A DNA stretch of 64,000 nt from Terriglobia bacterium (lineage in GTDB: Bacteria > Acidobacteriota > Terriglobia > Versatilivoradales > Versatilivoraceae), in NCBI GenBank assembly GCA_022452285.1, contig JAKUNG010000001.1, positions 244,924 through 308,923 of the forward strand. The letters run 5' to 3'. Position numbers and translations under genes: made by a program. The notes under the pieces are model-generated. The model was not told the DNA's origin and searched no databases. It was given only the letters and a program-made list of their open reading frames with translations. Shown here in pieces: positions 55,844 to 64,000 of the stretch (positions within the stretch are counted from its first letter, which is position 1; the number at the start of each line of letters is the position of its first letter).

Positions 55844-56431
55844 ATGAACATTTTTGACAATGACATCACAGGCTTTGTACTCGCTGGAGGAAAAAGTTCT
55901 CGAATGGGTTATGACAAAGGGCTGATAAATATTGGAGAGTCAACACTAATTCAATCAGCTGTGCATCTAATGAAAGGTTTCACCAAAAACGTCTTTATCC
56001 TTGCTCCAACTGAGAAATACAAAAATATTGACGTGCCTTGCATACCAGACAAAATAGATTCACGGGGGCCTTTAAGTGCTCTTTATACTGGACTCATAAG
56101 CTCTCGTACTCAAATTAATATTTTTTTGGCTTGTGACATGCCTAAAATGAGGTTGGAATTTATAAGGCACTTAGCTAAGCAATCCAATCAACATGATGCA
56201 GTTTTAATGAAATTTGATGACGGAAAGATAGAACCACTTTGTGGTATCTACAACAAATCCTGCCTTACCATTATCAAATCAAATTTTGAACATAATCAAT
56301 ACAAATTGTCTGAACTACTCGCTGAGCTAAATGTTTTTTATATCTCGGAAAAAGATCTTAACTATCTAGGGTTAGACTGTAGTATCTTCACAAACATTAA
56401 TACACCAGAAGATTTGAAATCTCTTTCCTAG
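55844..56431 (+). CDS. mobA: Molybdenum cofactor guanylyltransferase MobA
   Basis: A 195-residue nucleotidyltransferase that attaches GMP to molybdopterin. VLAGGKSSRMGYDKGLI (12-28) is the nucleotide and Mg site, DKIDSRGPLSALYTGL (about 69-84) and FLACDMPK (about 93-100) follow. NINTPEDL near the C-terminus is the usual family end. It implies molybdoenzymes in the cell, although none is in the window. Convergent with the GT39 gene. Confidence 0.9.
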   Translation: MNIFDNDITGFVLAGGKSSRMGYDKGLINIGESTLIQSAVHLMKGFTKNVFILAPTEKYKNIDVPCIPDKIDSRGPLSALYTGLISSRTQINIFLACDMPKMRLEFIRHLAKQSNQHDAVLMKFDDGKIEPLCGIYNKSCLTIIKSNFEHNQYKLSELLAELNVFYISEKDLNYLGLDCSIFTNINTPEDLKSLS

Positions 56432-56447
56432 TATTCCTTTCTTTCTT

Positions 56448-58091
56448 TCACTTTACATTAGATTTAACCACTTTAAAAATTGACTGATTCTGAAAACCCG
56501 TTTTATTTTGAACCTTAATTTTCGAAAAGAATTTGTCCGGGACAAAATTACTGGAAGTTATCAGAAAAGCTTCAGTTCCAGCTTCAAATAACATTTCATT
56601 TTCTGCATAGATTATCTTAGATTCTCTGTTTAGATAGTAGCCTAAGCCATAAGCTATCCGTCTTGAAATTCCAAAAACAAATATAGGTTGATTAATATAT
56701 CCATCTTGCTTAAGGAACCCAGCTAATCTCCGGGTAGATTCTGATGCATCTACCTGAGGATAAACATGGTGTGTCGTCCATAAAACTGAAAGAGTAACCA
56801 CAAAAAAATAGTAAGTGAGCAACATCTTTCGAAAATTAAACCAAAAAAGTAATATGGCCATAAATCCTGTCACTAATAAAACACCGGCGATCTCCGGAAT
56901 AAAGTCCATCAAAGGAACATTGAGGTTAACCCCTCCCCAACCTAGAATAACACCAACAGCAATGATCACTAGACCTTGATAAAAAAAGACATCTCTTAAT
57001 TTTACCTTAATATTCGAAGTACCCCGACAATCCAACCAATCCTCTACAACATTTGCAATCAATAAAGCTGCAGCAGGCATTGCAGGTAATATATATCCTG
57101 GTAATTTGGATTGTGAAAACGAAAAAAATATTACGGGAGTAAGAAACCAAGACCACAAATAGAGGTTTTGGTAAGGCTCCTGACCTACCCTCCTAAAAGT
57201 ATTGACAAGCAGTTTTTTCCCCGCTGGAATCAATTGTAAACTCCAAGGGAAAAATCCTATTAAAACTACAGCTAAGAAAAACCAAAACGGCTGTGTATGT
57301 TCATACCGGTCAGTAAAAAATCTTTCAAAGTTATGCTGAATCAAAAATTCTTCAACAAAAACCCAGCCATTTGAATAAAAACAGAGCACATACCAAGGTA
57401 GAACAGTCGCTAAAACATAAACCAATCCCATCAAAGGCTTAAAAGTCCAGAAAAGATTAACCCTCTTACCCAATCGAAGATATAAAACAAGACTAATGAA
57501 TGGCAGAACCAAACCAACTGGTCCCTTGGCAAGAACTGCTAATCCCAGAGAGAAATATAAAGAGAAAATTAGTAAAGGATTATTTTGTTTTTCTAATTTT
57601 TTATTTTTAGTTTCACTCTGGTTAAAAAGAATAAAAAATAAACTCGTCCAAGCTAGAGTGAGAACACTAGAAAAAAGCATGTCAATAGTGGCTGCTCGAG
57701 CTAAGGAGAAATATAGGATTGAAGTCGACAATACCAGAGCAGCCACTAGTCCTTCCCTTGGCCTTCCTCGATGTCTTCCTATGAAATAGACACAAAAAAC
57801 TCCCAACAGAGCGGTGACTGCAGAAACTAATCGTGCAGAGAACTCATTTACCCCAAATACCCAATAAGCAACAGCTGTAGACCAATAATGAAGAATAGGT
57901 TTTTCAAACCAAGGTTGTCCAAAGAGTTTGGGTGTGATGAAATCTTTAGAAATAAACATTTCCTTAGAAATCTGAGCATATCGAGGCTCATCAGGACCCA
58001 CTAAACCCAGATCTCCCAAAGAAATAAAAAACTGGATTGATGCAACCAAGAAAATTATTAAGAAATGAACTATTTCGGTTCGTAATCCCAC
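56448..58091 (-). CDS. GT39/ArnT-like membrane glycosyltransferase
   Basis: The 547-residue polytopic protein has about a dozen hydrophobic segments. LVGPDEPRYAQISKEM (about 29-44) carries the catalytic Asp-Glu pair of ArnT/PMT enzymes in the first periplasmic loop, and QPWFEKPILHYW (about 59-70) follows. Family members transfer a sugar from a polyprenyl-phosphate donor to lipid A or to proteins. The donor could be the product of a GT2 enzyme such as that at 37077. No polymyxin-resistance arn genes are near, so lipid A-aminoarabinose is not supported. Confidence 0.88.
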   Translation of the reverse strand: MGLRTEIVHFLIIFLVASIQFFISLGDLGLVGPDEPRYAQISKEMFISKDFITPKLFGQPWFEKPILHYWSTAVAYWVFGVNEFSARLVSAVTALLGVFCVYFIGRHRGRPREGLVAALVLSTSILYFSLARAATIDMLFSSVLTLAWTSLFFILFNQSETKNKKLEKQNNPLLIFSLYFSLGLAVLAKGPVGLVLPFISLVLYLRLGKRVNLFWTFKPLMGLVYVLATVLPWYVLCFYSNGWVFVEEFLIQHNFERFFTDRYEHTQPFWFFLAVVLIGFFPWSLQLIPAGKKLLVNTFRRVGQEPYQNLYLWSWFLTPVIFFSFSQSKLPGYILPAMPAAALLIANVVEDWLDCRGTSNIKVKLRDVFFYQGLVIIAVGVILGWGGVNLNVPLMDFIPEIAGVLLVTGFMAILLFWFNFRKMLLTYYFFVVTLSVLWTTHHVYPQVDASESTRRLAGFLKQDGYINQPIFVFGISRRIAYGLGYYLNRESKIIYAENEMLFEAGTEAFLITSSNFVPDKFFSKIKVQNKTGFQNQSIFKVVKSNVK

Positions 58092-58129
58092 AATAACTCA
58101 GACAGAAAGGTTAGAGAAATTCATCATTC

Positions 58130-58357
58130 CTAATAGTAGTCCGAACATGACATGTAATAACCACACTTTAAACACCTGAGTTTACAACGCTCAGCTGCTA
58201 AAAAAAGACCACATTGTGGGCAGAACTCAGAAGGGTGTCGCATCTCAGACCGAGGTGGAGACAACTGGACCTTCTTTTTATTGAGAACTCTATGCTTACT
58301 ATGTGTTGAAGAGTACGAATCCAATGATTTGATCTTTGACAGAATGATCTCAGACAA
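58130..58357 (-). CDS. Small zinc-ribbon protein
   Basis: A 75-residue protein with a basic N-terminal half and a C-terminal zinc ribbon CPQCGLFLAAERCKLRCLKCGYYMSCSDYY, with Cys at about 43, 46, 54, 58, 61 and 68. The ending CGYYMSCSDYY is a remembered acidobacterial signature. It starts 25 bases after the stop of trxA, on the same strand. Function unknown; a redox or nucleic-acid role is possible. Confidence 0.65.
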   Translation of the reverse strand: MSEIILSKIKSLDSYSSTHSKHRVLNKKKVQLSPPRSEMRHPSEFCPQCGLFLAAERCKLRCLKCGYYMSCSDYY

Positions 58358-58382
58358 ATAATCTCTAGAACTAGTAACCTAT

Positions 58383-58709
58383 TTATACGTGCTGATTAAT
58401 CATTTCTTCAAAATCTTGCTTTGGTTTAGCACCCATTAGATTCCCAACAACTTCACCATTTTTAAATAGCAATATTGTTGGGATACTGCGGATACCGTAC
58501 TTGGTTGCGACCTGAGGATTATCGTCGGTATTCAACTTTCCTACCTTTACTTTATTAAGGTAAGTTTCCGCTACATCATCAATGATTGGTCCAACCATCC
58601 GACAAGGTCCACACCAAGGAGCCCAGAAATCTACCAAAACAGGCTTGTCAGCTTCTAAAGCTTCTGATTGAAAATTTGCATCTGTTAATTCAATAACATT
58701 ATCACTCAT
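58383..58709 (-). CDS. trxA: Thioredoxin
   Basis: The 108-residue redox protein has the active site WCGPC (Cys33, Cys36), FWAPWCGPCRMVGP as in class I thioredoxins, Asp27 buried in LVDFW, the cis-Pro in GIRSIPTILLFKNGE (about 71-85) and the family length. AGGAGGAG lies before the ATG. It reduces disulfides in the cytoplasm. The zinc-ribbon gene follows. Confidence 0.96.
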   Translation of the reverse strand: MSDNVIELTDANFQSEALEADKPVLVDFWAPWCGPCRMVGPIIDDVAETYLNKVKVGKLNTDDNPQVATKYGIRSIPTILLFKNGEVVGNLMGAKPKQDFEEMINQHV

Positions 58710-58830
58710 TGATTGGTACTCCTCCTCTTTTTAAGTAGCGCATTACCCTCAAGGCCTCTTAGTTTTGCTTCTACCTAATCAATTGTCAAGATTTTTAAAT
58801 ATTCAGAATCTTCTAGAGATCTAGTTATGC

Positions 58831-60024
58831 TTAGCAACTACTTTCCCTTAACAGATCTACAATCTTAGAAGTAGCTGCGGTAAGAGGATACTTTTTGATT
58901 TGAGAAATGAATATCCATTTCCCTGTTATCCTAGAACGATCGAATACCTTTGGACTTTTAAGATTAGCTCTATATATTTGAAGATTGATTGCCCTATTAG
59001 TAATAGAGTGTTTTAAGTTAGTTAGTAGATTAGGGGAACTAATTTTCAATCCAAATTCAGACCAAATTCTCTTTTCCAGAAAATCCTCAGACTCTTCTTG
59101 ATCGATCTGACCAGTGGGAAACTCCCACATGTCCTGGAGTAGTCGAGAATGAGAACGTTTCCTAATTAATGTTCGTCCACGGTGAATAATAACTACTGCA
59201 AATTCATTACTAACACTTACTTTTAGATTCTTTTTTTTCTCTGGAATTTTTTCTTGCATCCCGGCTCTTTTAGATCTACATCTAGATTCCCAAGGACAGA
59301 CTAAACAACGAGGTTTTCTTGGCAAACAGATAGAGGAACCCAAATCCATGAGCGCTTGGTTAAATTCACCAGGTTGTAATTCATCAATAAGCTGTTGACC
59401 ATATCTAGATAAGGATCTTTGAAACAGAGTTTTCGTGATGTCTCCCTTTAGCTTAAAAAGTCGACTTAACACTCGAATCAAATTTCCGTCTAATGCTATA
59501 TATGGTTTTTTAAAAGCAATACTAAGAATGGCTGAAGCAGTATAATGACCAATACCAGGCAACTGTATTAAGTCTTGATAGGTGTTGGGGAGACAACCTT
59601 CATGGATCTTAATTATTATCTTGGCGGCTTTCTTTAAATTTTTAGCTCGAGAGTAATAACCTAGTCCAGCCCAGTGATTCAATAACGATTGAGTGTTGGC
59701 ATTTGCTAAATCAATAATAGTAGGATATGAGTTCATGAAGCGGATAAAATAAGGTATTACTGTTTGAACCTGAGTCTGTTGCAACATGATTTCTGAAATC
59801 CAAATAGGATATGAGTCACTGATCCTACGCCAAGGTAGATCTCGACAATTATGTCGGTACCAAGACAAAAGTTTTCTGCGTAGATCTTTAATCTCACGTG
59901 GATGGATCAACTTTTCTTCAGGGGTAGTAGATATGAACACCTCTTGAGAATCTTCCATTCTTTGTCGGCTGTCAAGGGGTAGAGAAAGATGTTTAGCTTT
60001 TTCTTTAAAAATTGAATCATTCAA
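58831..60024 (-). CDS. mutY: A/G-specific adenine glycosylase MutY
   Basis: The 397-residue base-excision enzyme removes adenine opposite 8-oxoguanine. The helix-hairpin-helix LIQLPGIGHYTASAIL (about 142-157), catalytic Asp in YIALDGNLIRVLSR (about 165-178) and the Fe-S loop CLPRKPRCLVCPWESRC with spacing C-x6-C-x2-C-x5-C (about 223-239) are visible. A C-terminal NUDIX-like domain (about 265-390) recognises 8-oxoG. The N-terminus (about 1-45) is longer than usual; an ATG at residue 23 is an alternative start. Confidence 0.95.
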   Translation of the reverse strand: MNDSIFKEKAKHLSLPLDSRQRMEDSQEVFISTTPEEKLIHPREIKDLRRKLLSWYRHNCRDLPWRRISDSYPIWISEIMLQQTQVQTVIPYFIRFMNSYPTIIDLANANTQSLLNHWAGLGYYSRAKNLKKAAKIIIKIHEGCLPNTYQDLIQLPGIGHYTASAILSIAFKKPYIALDGNLIRVLSRLFKLKGDITKTLFQRSLSRYGQQLIDELQPGEFNQALMDLGSSICLPRKPRCLVCPWESRCRSKRAGMQEKIPEKKKNLKVSVSNEFAVVIIHRGRTLIRKRSHSRLLQDMWEFPTGQIDQEESEDFLEKRIWSEFGLKISSPNLLTNLKHSITNRAINLQIYRANLKSPKVFDRSRITGKWIFISQIKKYPLTAATSKIVDLLRESSC

Positions 60025-60084
60025 TTTTTAAACTAGAATAGATTTCCCTAGACAGACTAATAGAAAGTTGCTACTAAAATAATT

Positions 60085-61143
60085 ATGAGTATTTCTATTG
60101 CCGATATTGCCAAATCTCTAGATCTTCCTTTCAAAGGTAACGGTTCAATAAAAATCCATCGGATCTCTAACTGGGAAGATGCTGATCCTCAGTCCTTAAT
60201 ATATTGTGATGGTGTAAAAAAAAGTGTTCAGTTACCTGACAAACTTATAGCTGGATGCATTATTACCTCAAAAGATTTTATCCGCCCTACTTGGAACGCC
60301 ATAATTTCAGAAAACCCTAAAGCTGATTTTTCCCGGATTGCACACTTAATAAGTCCTCGGCCAACAGGAACAGGAAAACACCATCAGACAGCAGTGATCT
60401 CAAAAGGAGCAAAGATTGGACAAAACGTTGACATAGGAGCCCAAGTTGTCATTGGGAGTGGTGCCCAAATTGGTACAGGGTCTATTCTTCAAGCGGGAAC
60501 AGTCATAGGTGAGGGTTGCCACATAGGAGAAGAGTGTATTTTGTATCCACGTGTCGTTCTTTACCAAGGGGTTCAACTTAGAAATAGAGTTACTCTTCAT
60601 GCAGGGGTAGTACTAGGAGCAGATGGTTTTGGTTACGTATTTGATGGAATGACCCATATCAAATTTCCTCAAGTAGGAGGTCTGCTTGTTGAAGATGAAG
60701 TAGAGATTGGAGCCAATACCACCATTGACCGTGGTTCATTGGGTATAACGCATATAGGAAAAGGCAGTAAAATTGACAACTTGGTACAAATTGCTCATAA
60801 CACAAAGCTTGGATCATCTGTGATCATTGCTTCCCAAACTGGAATTTCTGGTAGTTCAACAATTGACGACAATGTGGTTATTGCTGGTCAGGTAGGATTT
60901 GGTGACCATGTACATATCAAAAAAGGAGCAATTATTGGTGGTCAGGCAGGCATACTTCCTAAAAAAGTTCTCCGTGGCAATGAAGTGTATTGGGGAACAC
61001 CAGCTAGACCATTGAAAGAATTCAAACGCTCTTATGTTTACCTCTCAAGATTGCCGAAAATAAATGCAATAACAAATGAGTTAAAACAACGACTTGATCA
61101 GATAGAAAAGAAACTGAGCAAACTACTAGCTAATGATCAATAA
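60085..61143 (+). CDS. lpxD: UDP-3-O-acylglucosamine N-acyltransferase LpxD
   Basis: The 352-residue enzyme adds the second acyl chain in lipid A synthesis. After an N-terminal uridine-binding domain (about 1-95) there is a left-handed beta-helix of hexapeptide repeats (about 100-310; for example [20 protein letters not shown]). Catalytic His is in [13 protein letters not shown] (about 233-245), and [14 protein letters not shown] (about 175-188) is the family signature. A C-terminal helix closes it. lpxA and lpxC are not nearby. The gene shows that this organism has lipid A. Confidence 0.95.
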   Translation: MSISIADIAKSLDLPFKGNGSIKIHRISNWEDADPQSLIYCDGVKKSVQLPDKLIAGCIITSKDFIRPTWNAIISENPKADFSRIAHLISPRPTGTGKHHQTAVISKGAKIGQNVDIGAQVVIGSGAQIGTGSILQAGTVIGEGCHIGEECILYPRVVLYQGVQLRNRVTLHAGVVLGADGFGYVFDGMTHIKFPQVGGLLVEDEVEIGANTTIDRGSLGITHIGKGSKIDNLVQIAHNTKLGSSVIIASQTGISGSSTIDDNVVIAGQVGFGDHVHIKKGAIIGGQAGILPKKVLRGNEVYWGTPARPLKEFKRSYVYLSRLPKINAITNELKQRLDQIEKKLSKLLANDQ

Positions 61144-61189
61144 ATCTTTTTGAACTTACTGATTGTTTTAACTCCTGTTAACTTGATAA

Positions 61190-61540
61190 ATGGATACTGT
61201 TCGTTTTTCTAAAATCGTAGATGAAATACTAGAAAGTTTGCCCCAACATTTTAAGGACCATTTCAATAATCTAGCCTTTATAGTTCAAGATTATCCGGAA
61301 AAGGAAATCCAACAAAAATACTGTGGTCGTCTTCTCGGATTATTTAGAGGAATTCCAAAAACTCACCAATCAATTTGGTCAAATTGTTTGCCCCAAGAAA
61401 TTTTTTTATATAAAAAAAATATCGAGTCCATTTGCACTAATGAAGCCGAAATTATTCAACAAATTGAAATAACCTTAAAGCACGAAATCGGACACTATTT
61501 TGGCCTCAATGAAAAAGACCTTCAGCTCAAAGGTTACTAA
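61190..61540 (+). CDS. Minimal zinc metallopeptidase (HExxH family)
   Basis: A 116-residue protein of the small metallopeptidase family related to Zincin_1/DUF1025. The zinc motif HEIGHYFGLNEKDL lies at the C-terminus (about 95-108). The first half has VQDYPEKE (about 32-39) and LLGLFRGIP (about 48-56), as in the family. Full length for the group. It overlaps the following methyltransferase gene by about 30 bases and is 46 bases after lpxD. No substrate is known. Confidence 0.8.
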   Translation: MDTVRFSKIVDEILESLPQHFKDHFNNLAFIVQDYPEKEIQQKYCGRLLGLFRGIPKTHQSIWSNCLPQEIFLYKKNIESICTNEAEIIQQIEITLKHEIGHYFGLNEKDLQLKGY

Positions 61541-62288
61541 AAAAGAAGCTGAACTATTTCTATCAAAATTCTTGACTATTAAATCTTGGCTAAAGACTAA
61601 ACGCATCCCTGAGTCTGAAGTTATGGACAATCAAGAAGAAGCAGTTGCATACACTGCAACAGTGACTAAAGACTATTTAAATAAGATTGATGAAGGCTTC
61701 GTAAAACAAGCAATTAATCTGGGAATTCAACATGGTAGGATACTTGATATTGGTTGTGGGCCTGGGCAAATCTTACTTAAATTAGCAGTTAGAAAACTCG
61801 ATGTGCAATTAACTGGCATTGACCTTTCTTGGGCCATGATCCAAGAAGCCCTAGAAAAAATCAGTATAGCATCATTAAACAGTCGCATTAGTTTACAAGT
61901 TAGCGATGCTAAGTGTCTTCCCTTTGCAAATAAAAGTTTCGACCTAGTGGTTTGCAATTCTGTCCTACATCATAGTAGTAATCCTATACGCCTTCTTAAT
62001 GAAATTTCTCGTGTCATGAAACCAACAGGTGCTTTATTAATCCGGGATCTCAAAAGACCAACAAAGTTCTCTTTTCCATTTCACGCTTGGTGGTTTGGAA
62101 GACATTATTCGGGATTAATGAAACAGCTCTACCTGGACTCATTACGTGCTTCCTACACCCTTGGTGAGCTTAAGGATCTTTTAAACCATTCCTCACTCTC
62201 AGGATGCAACGTATTTCAGCTCGGATGGTCACACATAGGAATTGAAAAAAATCAGAGGTTAAAAAAAAGCTTGAAAAGAAAATTATGA
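61509..62288 (+). CDS. Class I SAM-dependent methyltransferase
   Basis: A protein of about 259 residues with motif I RILDIGCGPGQILLKLA (about 75-91), acidic GIDLSWAMI (about 98-106), DAKCLPFANKSFDLVVCNSVLHH (about 130-152) and MKPTGALLIRDLKRP (about 167-181). The RIPESEVMDNQEEAVAY lead-in (about 36-52) is a family feature. The start is uncertain: TTG at 61500 or ATG at 61509, neither with a good ribosome site and both inside the end of the metallopeptidase gene. The acceptor is unknown. Confidence 0.82.
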   Translation: MKKTFSSKVTKKEAELFLSKFLTIKSWLKTKRIPESEVMDNQEEAVAYTATVTKDYLNKIDEGFVKQAINLGIQHGRILDIGCGPGQILLKLAVRKLDVQLTGIDLSWAMIQEALEKISIASLNSRISLQVSDAKCLPFANKSFDLVVCNSVLHHSSNPIRLLNEISRVMKPTGALLIRDLKRPTKFSFPFHAWWFGRHYSGLMKQLYLDSLRASYTLGELKDLLNHSSLSGCNVFQLGWSHIGIEKNQRLKKSLKRKL

Positions 62289-62512
62289 ACTTTTAATTGC
62301 AAAGCTAAAAATCAAAAGTTAGCTGGGAAATTAAACAAAGATAAGAGGAACAAACTTCTTAACCTAGATTCAAGATGTTTAGCTTATCAACAATTAAAGT
62401 TAACTCTTCTGTCGTTAGAGTGGGTTCAAATACTAACTGGTAGGAAACCATTCACACTAATCTAGTTTTCCAGGCATCATTTTTAAAGATACCGGTAATT
62501 GAGAAGTTACCT

Positions 62513-63997
62513 TCACTCATCCTTTTTTGAATCTTGCTCTTCTAATTTATTTGATTCTTTCCTAAGTTCCTCAGGAAACTTATCTCCAAGCACCTGTCCC
62601 GTTTTTCCAGGCCCTTCTGGTTTTTCAACATGTTCCTTAATATTGCTTTCTATCTCTTCTTCCATAGCAGCCTTAACACTAAGTGACATTCTTCTATTTG
62701 CAATATCCATTCCCAGTATTCTTACATTAAGCTCTTGTCCTGGGTTATACCTTGCTAATGATTCTTTAGAGGTATTTTCTGGAAGCTCAGAAATATGCAC
62801 CAGTCCTTCAACTCCTTCTGCCAATTCAACAAACACACCAAAATCTGCAATTCTAGTAATTGTCCCTTTAAGAATTGCATCTGGCTCTATCTCCTTAGTA
62901 AAAGTCTCCCAAGGATGTTCAGTAACCTGCCTAAGACTCATAGAAATTTTTCGGTTAGATGGATCAATTCTAGTAACTACTGCTTCAATAACATCATCGA
63001 CTTGAAGAACCTGATTAGCATGGGATAATCTTTGGGTCCAGGAAATTTCTGAGATGGGCAATAAACCTTGGATTCCTGACTCCAATTCTACAAAGGCACC
63101 GAAATGTTCTAGTTTTTTCACAGTTCCTTTAATCATTGTTCCTTCTGGGTACTGTTTAGCTGCATTGGGCCAAGGATCGTCTTCATCTTTACGATAACCG
63201 AGAGAAATCCGCCCTCGTTCAGAATCAAATTTGAGAATAGTTACTTCAACTTTGTCACCAATTTTGAAAAGTTGGGAGGGGTGTTCAATACGTTTCCAAG
63301 ACATTTCAGAAATATGTAACAAACCTTCAACACCACCAATGTCAACGAAAACTCCATAAGCTAAAATACTTCTAACCACACCCTGAAGCTGCTGACCAAC
63401 CTCAAGAGTAGCCAATGTTTCTTTGCGCTTTTCTGACCTAGCTTCATTAAGAATAGCACGGTGGGATAAAATTAACTTTCCATTTGGAAGATCATGTTGC
63501 ATTACTTTCAAAGTCAAACTTTTACCCAAATAGGGCTGAAGATCTTCTACATATGATTCATCAATTTGAGAAGCAGGAATAAAGCCACGGGTTCCTACAT
63601 TCACCAGAAGCCCTCCTTTGACAATTTCAACAACCTTACCTTCAAGAGGTTTTCCACTATCAATTGCTTCTTGAAGAGCAACAAGCTTCTTAGCCCTAAG
63701 GGCCTTATTATAGGAAACCTTGAGTTGATGATCTGAATCTGCTGAACCTTCCAGCATCACTGAGATGGCATCACCCAATTTGAACATCAGGTCTCCATCA
63801 GGCCCCTTGATTTCATCCTTCTGCATGAGACCCTCTGCTCTTCCACCAGCATCAACTAGAACATCCTTCTCATAAATTCCAACTATCTTACCCTCCACTA
63901 CTTGACCAGGTTTAAGTGGTTTTCGTGACTTTTCATATTCTGCAAACAACGTGGCAAAATCTTCTTCACCATTTGTTATTTCTTCAGTCTCATTCAA
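62513..63997 (-). CDS. rpsA: 30S ribosomal protein S1 (5' end outside the window)
   Basis: At least 494 residues with five S1 (OB-fold) domains: about 35-100, 118-183, 203-270, 290-357 and 377-444. Each has a GxVxxIxxxGxFVxL pattern, and domain 3 reads VVRSILAYGVFVDIGGVEGLLHISE. A charged tail follows. S1 binds mRNA and helps start translation. The frame stays open to the window edge and the first codon shown is only a TTG, so the true start is probably beyond 64000. The sequence is otherwise intact. Confidence 0.9.
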   Translation of the reverse strand: MNETEEITNGEEDFATLFAEYEKSRKPLKPGQVVEGKIVGIYEKDVLVDAGGRAEGLMQKDEIKGPDGDLMFKLGDAISVMLEGSADSDHQLKVSYNKALRAKKLVALQEAIDSGKPLEGKVVEIVKGGLLVNVGTRGFIPASQIDESYVEDLQPYLGKSLTLKVMQHDLPNGKLILSHRAILNEARSEKRKETLATLEVGQQLQGVVRSILAYGVFVDIGGVEGLLHISEMSWKRIEHPSQLFKIGDKVEVTILKFDSERGRISLGYRKDEDDPWPNAAKQYPEGTMIKGTVKKLEHFGAFVELESGIQGLLPISEISWTQRLSHANQVLQVDDVIEAVVTRIDPSNRKISMSLRQVTEHPWETFTKEIEPDAILKGTITRIADFGVFVELAEGVEGLVHISELPENTSKESLARYNPGQELNVRILGMDIANRRMSLSVKAAMEEEIESNIKEHVEKPEGPGKTGQVLGDKFPEELRKESNKLEEQDSKKDE

Positions 63998-64000
63998 TTC

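Noticed and set aside
61190..61540. The small metallopeptidase as a JAMM partner (HcyD/Mec) of the sulfur carrier
   Set aside because: Its motif is HExxH, not the JAMM pattern. It lies 44 kb away, and the carrier already ends in GlyGly.
62289..62512. AACTTTT...AAAAGTT repeat as terminator between the methyltransferase and rpsA
   Set aside because: Seven A-T-only base pairs with a long loop and no T-run.
62499..63005. Open frame of 168 codons opposite rpsA
   Set aside because: The composition is Ser- and Cys-rich and low in charge, as expected for the antisense of an acidic and Lys-rich gene. No known domain is seen.
1..64000. CRISPR arrays, insertion sequences, prophage, toxin-antitoxin or defence genes
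   Set aside because: No regularly spaced repeats, transposase, integrase or defence motif was seen. Nearly all coding space is core metabolism or envelope genes.

Overview
The window (about 36-38% GC by eye, densely coding, no mobile elements, no CRISPR, no tRNA or rRNA gene seen) comes from a Gram-negative bacterium with an outer membrane and lipid A: it carries lpxD, LolA, Lol-type ABC components, a lipoprotein and an ArnT-like transferase. Several families (a LolB-like lipoprotein at 1029-1910, a LolA-fold protein at 8242-9114, a secreted protein at 50079-50843 with a conserved C-terminal block, S55/SpoIVB-like and PQQ/NHL propeller proteins, a small zinc-ribbon protein after thioredoxin) resemble families I know from Acidobacteriota. 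I therefore infer an AT-rich, possibly marine or uncultured, member of that phylum. This rests on remembered family resemblance, not on a search.

Layout. 1-5.1 kb: a DedA-type membrane protein followed by an apparent lipoprotein-trafficking cluster (LolB-like lipoprotein, FtsX-type permease, LolD-type ATPase, small membrane protein, LolA). 5.3-9.1 kb, minus strand: aconitase A behind a promoter with an inverted repeat in its spacer, and a secreted LolA-fold protein. 9.6-12.4 kb: an SLC13 transporter and an exported nucleoside hydrolase. 12.5-17.8 kb: a strong promoter, a SAM-I riboswitch with antiterminator and terminator, then a threonine-synthase-family PLP enzyme, an E1-like ThiF/MoeB enzyme, a cysteine-desulfurase-like enzyme, aspartate-semialdehyde dehydrogenase and a CysO/MoaD-like carrier ending in GlyGly. 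This is the most interesting region: it reads as a SAM-repressed protein-thiocarboxylate route to homocysteine. 18-26 kb: MazG, an M3 peptidase, RpiB, phosphoglucose isomerase and a large FAD/NAD(P)-oxidoreductase fused to a NapH-like membrane Fe-S module.

26-34 kb, minus strand: one long run ruvX-mltG-M16 peptidase-bioF-bioD-nfo-histidine phosphatase. 34.3-38.9 kb: two methyltransferases, GT4 and GT2 glycosyltransferases (surface glycan) and a DUF3108 protein. 39-42.6 kb: dnaX-ybaB-recR-SDR. 42.7 kb: the SRP RNA gene (ffs), followed by what looks like a deletion scar fusing the start of a ribose-type ABC permease to the end of its binding protein. 43.7-50.8 kb: a PQQ-like propeller, class IV aminotransferase, Ldh-type dehydrogenase, NifS/IscS-mnmA and a secreted protein. 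50.9-58.1 kb: trmL, an NHL propeller, an S55-like protein, mobA and a GT39 transferase. 58.1-64 kb: zinc-ribbon protein, trxA, mutY, lpxD, a zinc metallopeptidase, a methyltransferase and rpsA, which is cut by the window edge. Intrinsic terminators are nearly absent apart from the riboswitch one.
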